Shown here piece after piece: positions 1 to 7,314 of a stretch of DNA of 29,183 nt. The DNA comes from a virus. Each line of letters opens with the position of its first letter. The stretch's first letter is position 1. The notes under the pieces were generated by a model. The model saw nothing but the letters and a program-made list of their open reading frames with translations, had not been told where the DNA came from and ran no database searches. A program made the translations under genes and the position numbers. The stretch covers positions 1-29,183 of the IMG/VR virus record IMGVR_UViG_3300034062_004574. One strand, given 5' to 3'.

Positions 1-91
1 GGTCCACATAGGAAGCGTGAACTAGGACGCTGTTCGATAAACTTGTTGTGACTCTGATTTTGTCGCTGGTTGACGTTAGGTACATTTTTTA

Positions 92-1402
92 TTACCAAGA
101 GATTACGACACAGTATCCAGCGCCACCAATGCCGCCAGCACCACCAAGACCCGGGTTGCTACCGCGACCACCACCACCGCCACCGCCGCCACCAAGCCCG
201 CCCGCGCCGCCCGCTGCCCCACTCGCGTTTGCCTGCACAGTCGAGCCACCACCTCCGCCGCCCGCGCCGCCCGTTGTGCCGTTGGTGGCCCCGCCCGCAT
301 CGCCGGGCAGAGGTGCCGGGCCGCTCGTGCCCGCTGAGACGCCCGCCGCGCCCCCGCCGCCAACAGACGAGCTAAAACCGCCGCCGGTCGTCGGGCTGGT
401 TGCCGCAGGAACTGCGCTTGTTCCACCGCCCGAACCGCCGCCACCGCCGCCAAAAAGCGAGCCGCCGCCAGAGGTTGAAGCGGCAGCATTTGTCGAGCCG
501 CCACCGCCGCCGCCGCCGAAGTGACCGTAATAACTATTACCCGAGCCAACCGCCCCCGTGACGCCTTGAATGTCGAAACCCGGCCCGGACGAAATTGGCT
601 GCCCCCCGTTGCCGCCCACCGCTGCGGTGGCTGTTTGACCGGCAGAGTGCCCGCCGCCACCACCCCCGCCGCCAGTTGCAAGCGCAGAGTTTTGCCCGCC
701 TCTTCCGCCGCCGCCGCCATAGCCGGTCAGCAGTGAGCCGAATGTCGTGTTGCCGCCGACGCCACCATCGCCGCCCGATCCACCAGCCGTTGCACCCGTG
801 CCCGCCGAGCCACCTGCACCGATGGTCACCGATACGTCATTGGCAAGGTCCGAGGCCAAGAAAATCCGCTCGACAAAGCAACCACCGCCGCCTCCCCCGC
901 CGCCCTTGGTAACGGTCGCAGTTGCCAGCGAAGAACCTCCGCCACCGCCGCCACCTGCACCCCAGACGCGAACCATCACAACGCGAGGGTTAAAGCTGGT
1001 CGGCTTGTTCCATGTGCCACTTGCGGAAAAGGTTTGAATGTTTGTAGGCCGCGAGTTGCCGATTACAGTCCAGCCTTGCCCATCGACGTAGGTCAAACCC
1101 GATTGGCTTGGCAGACTGACGACATAAATATCAACGACTGTCGTCCCGTCGGTGTGTTGCACTGTAACCGAATTGGCTGAACTGCTAGAGTCGTTCCAAA
1201 TGGAGACGTACTTTATTTTTCGTTGCGTGCTACTCGCAGGGCTTGCGACTATATCAGTCGTCGTAGCTGTGCTGATAGAACTGTTAAGCCGTCCAGGTGT
1301 AACCGTACTACCAGAGAGGTCCACGTAGCTAGCTTGCACGCGAACATCACCAGCTACGGAAGTGACTAATCGGATTTTATCGCTAGTGGATGTCAGCAGC
1401 AT
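92..1402 (-). CDS. Glycine-rich phage tail adhesin/fibre protein
   Basis: 436 aa. Residues 1-125 are an ordinary Ser/Thr-rich beta-type region. A segment of the type FSASGTWNKP...VWGAGGGGG follows, which typically opens phage glycine-rich domains. The rest is runs of 3-9 glycines separated by short Ser/Thr/Ala spacers, ending in a hydrophobic strand (YCVVISW). Poly-glycine runs of this kind form a polyglycine-II lattice in the receptor-binding tip of some T-even-like phages (S16 gp38); a similar fold here is inference. The ATG lies 2 nt after the stop of the upstream gene, so translation is probably coupled. It is the last gene of the late operon inside the window. The complementary strand is open and proline-rich only because of GC-rich Gly codons. 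Confidence 0.8.
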   Translation of the reverse strand: MLLTSTSDKIRLVTSVAGDVRVQASYVDLSGSTVTPGRLNSSISTATTTDIVASPASSTQRKIKYVSIWNDSSSSANSVTVQHTDGTTVVDIYVVSLPSQSGLTYVDGQGWTVIGNSRPTNIQTFSASGTWNKPTSFNPRVVMVRVWGAGGGGGGGSSLATATVTKGGGGGGGGCFVERIFLASDLANDVSVTIGAGGSAGTGATAGGSGGDGGVGGNTTFGSLLTGYGGGGGRGGQNSALATGGGGGGGGHSAGQTATAAVGGNGGQPISSGPGFDIQGVTGAVGSGNSYYGHFGGGGGGGSTNAAASTSGGGSLFGGGGGGSGGGTSAVPAATSPTTGGGFSSSVGGGGAAGVSAGTSGPAPLPGDAGGATNGTTGGAGGGGGGSTVQANASGAAGGAGGLGGGGGGGGGRGSNPGLGGAGGIGGAGYCVVISW

Positions 1403-1404
1403 GT

Positions 1405-1821
1405 TTAAGCGTTGCCGTCTGTCAGGGTAAACGTATTGACCGTGAACGATTGACCTGTCGTGAAAGATACAGAAGAAACGTTCATATCACTTCCCGACAC
1501 TGCTACGTCACCTTGGAGGAAGCAAGTCGTTTCGTTCTTGGTTGACTGCGAGTTGTAAACACGAAAGAACGATGCTGTTCCAGTAGAATCTGCCGACAAA
1601 TCTTGCCAAGTGCCTGCAATAGCTTTCGCACCGGCATTGGCGGGGTCCATCCAGTTTGATGGAAGATCGATCGTTGCAAGTACCGCACCACCTGAAGTCG
1701 CAGTAGCACAAGTACCAGGTTTCGTTCCACTTCGAATTTCCAGCGAACAGGACGTACCGTTCGTCGATTCGATTGTGTCAAGCCTTGCGTTGCGTGTCGC
1801 AACATTAAATTGAATCGCCAT
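1405..1821 (-). CDS. Conserved phage structural protein of unknown function
   Basis: 138 aa beginning MAIQFNVATRNARLD. This resembles a widespread small phage family (opening with RNARLD-I and T-G-T, a central LP-x-W-M motif, and an ending like FT(L/I)TDGNA) usually encoded beside tail-fibre genes; its exact role is not known. I chose the ATG at 1821 because AAAGGA lies a few bases upstream; the frame stays open to 1914, but that extension (very Arg-rich) overlaps the preceding gene and looks non-coding. It sits between a fibre-like gene and the glycine-rich adhesin, so it is probably part of the tail appendage or its assembly. Confidence 0.75.
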   Translation of the reverse strand: MAIQFNVATRNARLDTIESTNGTSCSLEIRSGTKPGTCATATSGGAVLATIDLPSNWMDPANAGAKAIAGTWQDLSADSTGTASFFRVYNSQSTKNETTCFLQGDVAVSGSDMNVSSVSFTTGQSFTVNTFTLTDGNA

Positions 1822-1832
1822 TCTTTTTTCCT

Positions 1833-2585
1833 TTAGGGGGAGTGTTGTAAATAGATGTCGCCGTCGTCGCCGCCTGATGGTGGAGCCGTGCCGGATGTGA
1901 TTCGTGCGCCCCATCGCGTGTTAAAATCTACGCTATCGACTTTTGTCAAGATTTGGTTTGCAGATCCACCTAAAGGGACTCCCCAGCGTGGTACGTAGGT
2001 CGAGCTCACTGGGCCTTGGGGGGCGGTTTCGGATGCGGCGTAATCGAAACGGATCCGGCCGCTGTCGTATCGCGTATTCGCATCAGACGTAGCGCGTAGA
2101 GACCAATAGACGGTACGTTCTCGAAGTGTGTAGACTCGAGGGACCGTCACGGAGAAATTGCCGCCCGAGATGGTTGGGGAGAGTGTTTGGATCAGCTTTT
2201 GGTTTTCATCGCATAGAACGAAGTAGCACGCAGGAAGTGCGATCGGATCGCCGTTCAAGTTTAGAATGGTTCGCGAAAACTCAAAATCGTTATCGATCGC
2301 CGCGACTAGTTCGTCTGCGTCGGAGTCGTCGGAAGATGCGAGACTCACGCCAGGGTTTTCGACGTAGAACGTCCCAACACTTGCGGCAAAGTTCGCTGGA
2401 GTCGATCCGCCCTCGAACACTGCCCAGTTACCGTATCCTAGATTGCCGGTCCACCTACCAACGTTCGCGCCGGTCCCTTCGGTTAGACGGACCTTGAGCG
2501 TCGCCCAGTCGACGAGCGCAGCGGATAGCGGGAAACAATCGATGATCGTTCCGGGTATGCTGTTTGTATAGGTTACTGTTGGCAT
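1833..2585 (-). CDS. Putative tail-fibre/appendage protein
   Basis: 250 aa. The N-terminal 180 residues look like beta-sandwich modules. The C-terminus has a GGSANQILTKVDS...FNTRWG segment followed by GTAPPSGGDDGDIYLQH, a pattern common at the ends of phage fibre and baseplate-appendage proteins. No catalytic motif is seen. The gene starts 3 nt after the tail-spike stop and no clear Shine-Dalgarno is visible, which suggests translational coupling. A virion role is inferred from the pattern and from its place between the tail spike and the small structural gene. Confidence 0.65.
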   Translation of the reverse strand: MPTVTYTNSIPGTIIDCFPLSAALVDWATLKVRLTEGTGANVGRWTGNLGYGNWAVFEGGSTPANFAASVGTFYVENPGVSLASSDDSDADELVAAIDNDFEFSRTILNLNGDPIALPACYFVLCDENQKLIQTLSPTISGGNFSVTVPRVYTLRERTVYWSLRATSDANTRYDSGRIRFDYAASETAPQGPVSSTYVPRWGVPLGGSANQILTKVDSVDFNTRWGARITSGTAPPSGGDDGDIYLQHSP

Positions 2586-2588
2586 CGG

Positions 2589-4811
2589 TTACAAATATGG
2601 TGAAACAATGTTGGTCCGAATGTCCGTTGGCATGTTGGCCTGTGCTACGGTTCTAGTGTTGCCGATTAGCGTTGCATAGTTCGTGACGCCATCGTAAGGA
2701 AACTGCGTTATAGTGCCATTGAAAGTGCAATTGAAAAACGCCAGGTTACGGAAGTTAGCTCCAATTGCTCCGCCTGTGAAGATTGAATCGCTCACGGTTG
2801 TTAGTGTGTTTCCCCAAGCGTTCGCAGCATCTTGAGTCATGTTTGCAATTCGGCTATTGGCGATTTCCATCTGACTTACTCCGAATCCGCAGTACCGCAC
2901 ATCACCCGTGATTCTATTCACTCGGCATTTATACCCTCGCGTCGCTGTAGCATCGGCGGCATTCACGTAGATCGCAGAACCCGCTAAGCAATCTAACTCG
3001 TCTACTTGCAATGTAGCTGTTCTATCTTCTTGGTAGGTCGAGTTCTTGTCCGCCAAGATGCCAAACACCATCACGTTAGAGATGATATTCCCTCGCACCA
3101 CAACCGATCCCCAGTTTGTATGCGGCGCTGCCAACGTGCCTAGTCTAGCTATCGTTGCGTATGCCACAGCAACGTTGAGTTGAGCGTCTTCGATGACCAC
3201 CACATCCGGCAAGAAAGGCTTGACGGTGAAGGCTGGCGAAATTGCTCCTGTTCCATTGTCCGAAGTGAATCCAAACAGATAGTAGCTTGTGCTGGCATCT
3301 GCTGATTGCACCTTGGAATTTTTTATCGACACGACTCCACCTAGAGACGGAGTATCAATACGGATTCCTAGTAAGTTTCTGCCTCCGAACGTGGCGACGT
3401 TGTTAATGGAAATATCGTATCCAGCATACGAAACAGCACTACCATTTGAGATGCAATAGATATTTGCATCATTGATAGTCATTCGGTTGCCCCAGTGATC
3501 GTCTATGCCATCTTGCCAGTTTCCACTGTGTATAGTTAAGTCAACATTATAAGCACCCGACATCCCTCTTCGGCAAGATACCATCGTGGCATCGTTGATC
3601 GTCAACCCTATTGTTGCCGTAGCTATAATTCCGTAACCTAGACCGGCACTTTGGCATCCATACACAACAGGACGATTAAACGTCACGTCCGCACAATAAC
3701 CGACTTCAATTGCAAAGTCTAACGGAGTCGATGGCGTTTCGTTTCGAACTTCCGCTTGATTCATCGTTACGTTGTCACGAAAGACAACAATACTTCCTCT
3801 TGCACCTACAGGACCCGCTCCTGATCGCAAAACTCTAAAACGGTCAATCTGAATCGGTACTGAAGGAGTATGGGCCGTTACGGTTACAGTTCCGTAGCTA
3901 ACGTAGGTGTTGACCGGAGCTGAAGTCATGTTTCCGCTTTGGTCGCACCGAATAAATTCTTGCTTATAGTAAGGTGTTACATATCCATTGCGGTTGGATA
4001 CGATTTCTGTTGAAATAACAAAAAGGTATTTCCCTGCCGCGTTTGTGGCTCCGACAGTCGTATTGCCTCTAGTCAAAGCTCCCCAGCCAGATGTCGATAG
4101 TGTCGATCCTGCTGCGTCCCGTGCTACTTCGAACCAGCAAGTAGTGTTTGCTTTTGGTATCTTAAACAGTCCGTCGCATGAGCCACTTGTCTTGATAGTA
4201 ATCGCAGCGTTATGGTTTACTAGGTAAGTTCCTGGGTTTACATACCAAGACCGACCTGTAGAAGCTGCCTCGGCAAAGAATGCCACCACCGCTGCTGTGT
4301 CATCCGTAGTCCCGTCACCGACTGCCCCAAACGCTTTTAGCGTTATCGGAATCCCAGAAGACGCCGATTTGTCATCGTCGAAATAAACTGGCCCATTGTG
4401 AACGGTAGAGTTGCCGGGCAGAGTCGCATGGGTGATATAGTAATCGACTATTGAATCGTCCCAAGATTTTCCGACAAACAAGCTGTTTAGGTCAGAAGCA
4501 TTCCCAGTAGCTCCAAACCAACCTAGAACTGTTTCGTTATTCCCTCGAAACTGAAGTCCAGTAATCCACCCTCCCGCCCCACCCCTGATAGATACTTGGC
4601 CTTCTCCTCCGTGCAGAATAATGTTTCGATTTCCGGTCACTTGCATAACCAGACCGGACGATGGGCCGACAATCCAAGTGAAGCCCGATAAGGAAGTTTC
4701 CGGTATGCCTATATTGTGTTTTGCTTGCGTCTTCTGCGGTGCGGTCAGAGTTTGATTACGCGCGAAAGACAATAAGCCATCCGTGTCAGAAACGAAGATA
4801 CTACGCAACAT
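2589..4811 (-). CDS. Tail spike with pectate-lyase-like beta-helix
   Basis: 740 aa. Residues 1-150 form an N-terminal attachment region. At about 155-200 comes IPITLKAFGAVGDGTTDDT, the classic entry of the Pectate_lyase_3 family: a phage tail-spike beta-helix in which the G-DG-TDDT motif caps the helix. The remainder has irregular repeats rich in N, G, V and I, as expected for right-handed beta-helix coils. Such spikes usually bind or cut surface polysaccharide; active-site residues cannot be assigned by eye. The ATG overlaps the 3' end of the protease gene by 11 nt. Finding a spike directly behind the prohead protease, where the capsid gene is expected, is unusual. Confidence 0.85.
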   Translation of the reverse strand: MLRSIFVSDTDGLLSFARNQTLTAPQKTQAKHNIGIPETSLSGFTWIVGPSSGLVMQVTGNRNIILHGGEGQVSIRGGAGGWITGLQFRGNNETVLGWFGATGNASDLNSLFVGKSWDDSIVDYYITHATLPGNSTVHNGPVYFDDDKSASSGIPITLKAFGAVGDGTTDDTAAVVAFFAEAASTGRSWYVNPGTYLVNHNAAITIKTSGSCDGLFKIPKANTTCWFEVARDAAGSTLSTSGWGALTRGNTTVGATNAAGKYLFVISTEIVSNRNGYVTPYYKQEFIRCDQSGNMTSAPVNTYVSYGTVTVTAHTPSVPIQIDRFRVLRSGAGPVGARGSIVVFRDNVTMNQAEVRNETPSTPLDFAIEVGYCADVTFNRPVVYGCQSAGLGYGIIATATIGLTINDATMVSCRRGMSGAYNVDLTIHSGNWQDGIDDHWGNRMTINDANIYCISNGSAVSYAGYDISINNVATFGGRNLLGIRIDTPSLGGVVSIKNSKVQSADASTSYYLFGFTSDNGTGAISPAFTVKPFLPDVVVIEDAQLNVAVAYATIARLGTLAAPHTNWGSVVVRGNIISNVMVFGILADKNSTYQEDRTATLQVDELDCLAGSAIYVNAADATATRGYKCRVNRITGDVRYCGFGVSQMEIANSRIANMTQDAANAWGNTLTTVSDSIFTGGAIGANFRNLAFFNCTFNGTITQFPYDGVTNYATLIGNTRTVAQANMPTDIRTNIVSPYL

Positions 4812-5478
4812 GCACCCCGTTAGTTTTCAGTGTTTTCAATCGCACCTCGACGGAAGAGGAATCGCGGTTGCGATAGAATGCGTTGCGTTCTGTTAGGAGC
4901 TGCGTGCGTTCGTCGGGGCTGATGGATCGGGATGAGGAGGCACTCTCGTAGGCTGGGTAGGTGACCGGGCCAACGTCGAAAACCATACTCATCTCGACTA
5001 TCCATCGAACTTCGTAGGATCGGTTCTCTTCCTTGACAGATTCCCATTGCGTGATGGACGGAATGAATCCGAACGAACTGCCTGAGACATCGCCTCGATT
5101 GATCTTTTCTGCGACGCTTAACCATGTCGGATCGTTCGGGGATTCGTCGGCCTCGTAGTAAAGCCCGACCGCATCCGAGGAGAGTCGAAGCGTACCTGAG
5201 ACGGTTCGCCCTAGCACTTGGTTTGGGTCGTGGTTAAAGAGGGCTCGGACGTCTTGATTCTCGGCGAGGATTCGATCGAATGCACCGGGTTTGATGCGTT
5301 CGACGATATCGTCCCAGAGCCAATACTCGGAACCCTTTTCGCGTTGGTCGTAGTACACAGCACCATAGCCACGGATGACGCGGCTGGTGTTGGTGGCGTT
5401 GCGTTGCTGTACTATTAATCGGCTTGTGGCGTTCGATGCGTGGAGCGTGGCGAAGCGGCGATGGATTGGGCGTGTCAT
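4801..5478 (-). CDS. HK97-family prohead protease
   Basis: 225 aa. Signature elements of the U35/HK97 protease are present in order: RVIRGYGAVYYD near residue 34, ERIKPGAFD near 60, ALFNHDPNQVLGRT at 79-92 with the candidate catalytic His83, RGDVSGSSFGF at 128-138 with candidate Ser135, and a candidate acidic partner Glu162 in IVEMSMVFDV, followed by PVTYPAYESA. The enzyme matures procapsids by cutting scaffold or the capsid delta domain. It starts 2 nt after the portal stop, the normal arrangement. The expected next gene, the major capsid protein, is replaced by the tail spike. Length is normal for the family. Confidence 0.93.
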   Translation of the reverse strand: MTRPIHRRFATLHASNATSRLIVQQRNATNTSRVIRGYGAVYYDQREKGSEYWLWDDIVERIKPGAFDRILAENQDVRALFNHDPNQVLGRTVSGTLRLSSDAVGLYYEADESPNDPTWLSVAEKINRGDVSGSSFGFIPSITQWESVKEENRSYEVRWIVEMSMVFDVGPVTYPAYESASSSRSISPDERTQLLTERNAFYRNRDSSSVEVRLKTLKTNGVHVA

Positions 5479-5480
5479 GA

Positions 5481-7091
5481 CTACTCGGTATCCGATAGAA
5501 GTGTATCGATTATCTGTTGGCTGCTCGCTTCGGCAGTGGCGCGGAGGCTTGATGCGTCAATGCCGATGAGCGAGTCAAACCAACTGGACGCGGTGCTGGT
5601 GGTGTCTTTTCCGAGGAGAATCCCGACGCTATTCAATGTGCCGTCGACGATGGCAATGATGCCGTCGCGGTCGTCTGCGATCGGTTTGTTGCGGTCGGCT
5701 TTTATGCAAGCGCGGTTCATGGCTCGCTCGAATGCTTCGGTTAGGAGTGTGCGGTATGCTTGTTTGGTGGTTGGTGATTGGTGATTGGTGCTTCGTTGTG
5801 GTTCTTCGTCGGCTGGGTCTTCTTGTTCTGATGCTTCAGACTCATCCTCTTCGACAGGCTGGAAGCCTATCCCACTTACGGTTTGCATGTTGAGCGGGGT
5901 GTAGAATTCGTCGCCGCCTTCGTAGGCGTCTAGGTTCTCCCAACCTCGGGTTTCGTTCGGACTAAAACGGCCTGCGTTGATGCCTGCTATGGCGATGTCA
6001 GATCGGGTTTTCGCGTCGGCCCATAGGAGTGCGTTGATATTGTTTTCGATATAGAGCCCGGCGTCGCGTTCGGCTGGGCTTAGGAGTTTTGTTGTGCATT
6101 CGCATTGATTGGCTATCAACCAGTGCGAGAGGGCTCCGTCGTAGTAGTCGCGGCGCGCCATCTCTTCGGAGTTGTACGATTGCGAATCCTTGAGCCCCAG
6201 GCGTGATGGGCTGAGGTTGTACATTCGTGCAACGTTCCGCGCGGCCTCTTCGACTGTCTCGGTGAATTGGGCTTTCTGCGGATCGATCTGGGTTGCGATC
6301 CATTTGAACCCGTCGCGGAGCACGATCGTTTTGAATGCGTTGGCGGAACCTGAGAACTTCGTATTTATAGCCTCTTCGGCTTTGCGTAAAACTTCAGGCC
6401 GGTTCTTGGCGAGCTCGGGTGGAGCTTGAAGAATACCACCCGCGCTCATGTTTGATTGAAAGAATTTCGCTTGGAATTGTTTTGCCGCGAGCGCGGTTGC
6501 AAAGTCGTTGCGAAATGCCTGAATCATGTTGGCTCCCTCGAGGTTATCGATAGAGAGCCCTTCGATATGCAACACCTCGGAAGCGTTCATCGTGAACACT
6601 CCCGCCGTGGTTTCTGTCTCGCAAACCAACTTCCCGTTCACGCGCTTCATCCATGTTCGGTCTGGTAATAGTTGGTAGAGTCCGATCACCTCCCCTCGGT
6701 TGTTACGGTCGATGTATGCCCAAGCATTTCCCCAAAGTAGGGCGCTGGTAAAGTATCGACGCCAAAATTTGTACCCGTTGATTTCGATATTCGTCATCGC
6801 ACTACGGTGGATGACGCGTTGGACTGGGTGCGATGTCTCGACGCTGCGTCCTCGGTCGGTCTTTCGGTAGACGTTCAGAGGTAGCTTGGCACAATCGCCC
6901 GAGATCATCGAGACCGCTTGGAAAAGTGGCGCGTAGCCGATCACCTTCCCAGCGTTGACCGTTTGGCCTGTGTCGGTGGAGAAGCTATCCCCTACGTAGT
7001 CAAGGACATCCGCGACGGTCAGAGGTTTTGTGGGATCGTTGATCGATCTATTCGCGATCAATCCCCAGAGATTTGAAAATTTCTTCGCCAC
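5481..7091 (-). CDS. HK97-type portal protein with C-terminal extension
   Basis: 536 aa. The core (about 20-402) shows family features: SMISGDCAKLPLNVYRK near 61, an LLWGNAWAYI segment, QLLPDR, VLHIEGLS, FQSNMSAGGIL, and NLSPSRLG with SYNSEEMARRDYY. The portal is the dodecameric DNA gate at one capsid vertex. It starts at GTG, whose first base is the last base of the preceding TAG (TAGTG), so it is probably coupled. After residue 403 comes an extension: SGIGFQPV encoded by a REP-like repeat, an acidic linker (414-430), a short NHQSPTTK tract from tandem heptamers, and a helical C-terminal domain of about 95 residues. The extension is longer than in a typical HK97 portal. Confidence 0.93.
   Translation of the reverse strand: MAKKFSNLWGLIANRSINDPTKPLTVADVLDYVGDSFSTDTGQTVNAGKVIGYAPLFQAVSMISGDCAKLPLNVYRKTDRGRSVETSHPVQRVIHRSAMTNIEINGYKFWRRYFTSALLWGNAWAYIDRNNRGEVIGLYQLLPDRTWMKRVNGKLVCETETTAGVFTMNASEVLHIEGLSIDNLEGANMIQAFRNDFATALAAKQFQAKFFQSNMSAGGILQAPPELAKNRPEVLRKAEEAINTKFSGSANAFKTIVLRDGFKWIATQIDPQKAQFTETVEEAARNVARMYNLSPSRLGLKDSQSYNSEEMARRDYYDGALSHWLIANQCECTTKLLSPAERDAGLYIENNINALLWADAKTRSDIAIAGINAGRFSPNETRGWENLDAYEGGDEFYTPLNMQTVSGIGFQPVEEDESEASEQEDPADEEPQRSTNHQSPTTKQAYRTLLTEAFERAMNRACIKADRNKPIADDRDGIIAIVDGTLNSVGILLGKDTTSTASSWFDSLIGIDASSLRATAEASSQQIIDTLLSDTE
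5853..5876 (-). repeat. REP-like palindromic repeat, copy 1, inside the portal gene
   Basis: On the minus strand this 24-bp stretch contains the 23-bp unit also found at 23510-23532 and 24821-24843. The unit starts GTGGGATAGG and ends CCAGCCTGTC. Its core can fold as GATAGGCT-TCC-AGCCTGTC, an 8-bp stem with one T-G pair and a 3-nt loop. Here it is translated as GIGFQPV at the junction between the portal core and its acidic linker. The match with the copy at 23509 extends to 26 bp (TAAG before the shared GGG). Confidence 0.9.
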
Positions 7092-7312
7092 TATTTGCCC
7101 TGTTTATCGTCTCGGGATTCTGCGTAAGTCACCCAAACAATTGCCCCCGCTCCGATTAGAATGAGCGTTTCCCATCCACCCAATGCACCGACGACGAGGC
7201 AAGCGACCCCAAACAGTAGTGCAGCCTTGCGAGTGGTGATGATGTCGAACATGACTTTGAGCGCGGAGGAAGTGAATATTGAAAGTAGGGTGGCTAACCA
7301 GGATGGAAGCAT
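7091..7312 (-). CDS. Small two-helix membrane protein
   Basis: 73 aa. Two hydrophobic segments are visible, about residues 31-46 (AALLFGVACLVVGALG) and 49-64 (TLILIGAGAIVWVTYA), followed by a charged tail ending DDKQGK. Size, two helices and charged C-terminus are what one sees in class II holins, but many other small phage membrane proteins look the same, and the position between large terminase and portal is not typical for a holin. The start lies 2 nt downstream of the terminase stop, and its TAG overlaps the portal GTG. Function unknown. Confidence 0.75.
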   Translation of the reverse strand: MLPSWLATLLSIFTSSALKVMFDIITTRKAALLFGVACLVVGALGGWETLILIGAGAIVWVTYAESRDDKQGK

Positions 7313-7314
7313 GT

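Noticed and set aside
48-1037. Long plus-strand proline- and arginine-rich open frames
   Set aside because: They are the complement of the glycine codons of the adhesin gene; open frames here result from GC-rich repeats, with no Shine-Dalgarno or recognisable protein.
1405-1914. Longer start for the small structural protein
   Set aside because: The added 31 residues are Arg-rich and overlap the upstream gene, while the ATG at 1821 has a clear Shine-Dalgarno.
7091-7312. Firm holin call
   Set aside because: Two hydrophobic helices and a charged tail are compatible, but there is no endolysin next to it and the position between terminase and portal is not diagnostic.
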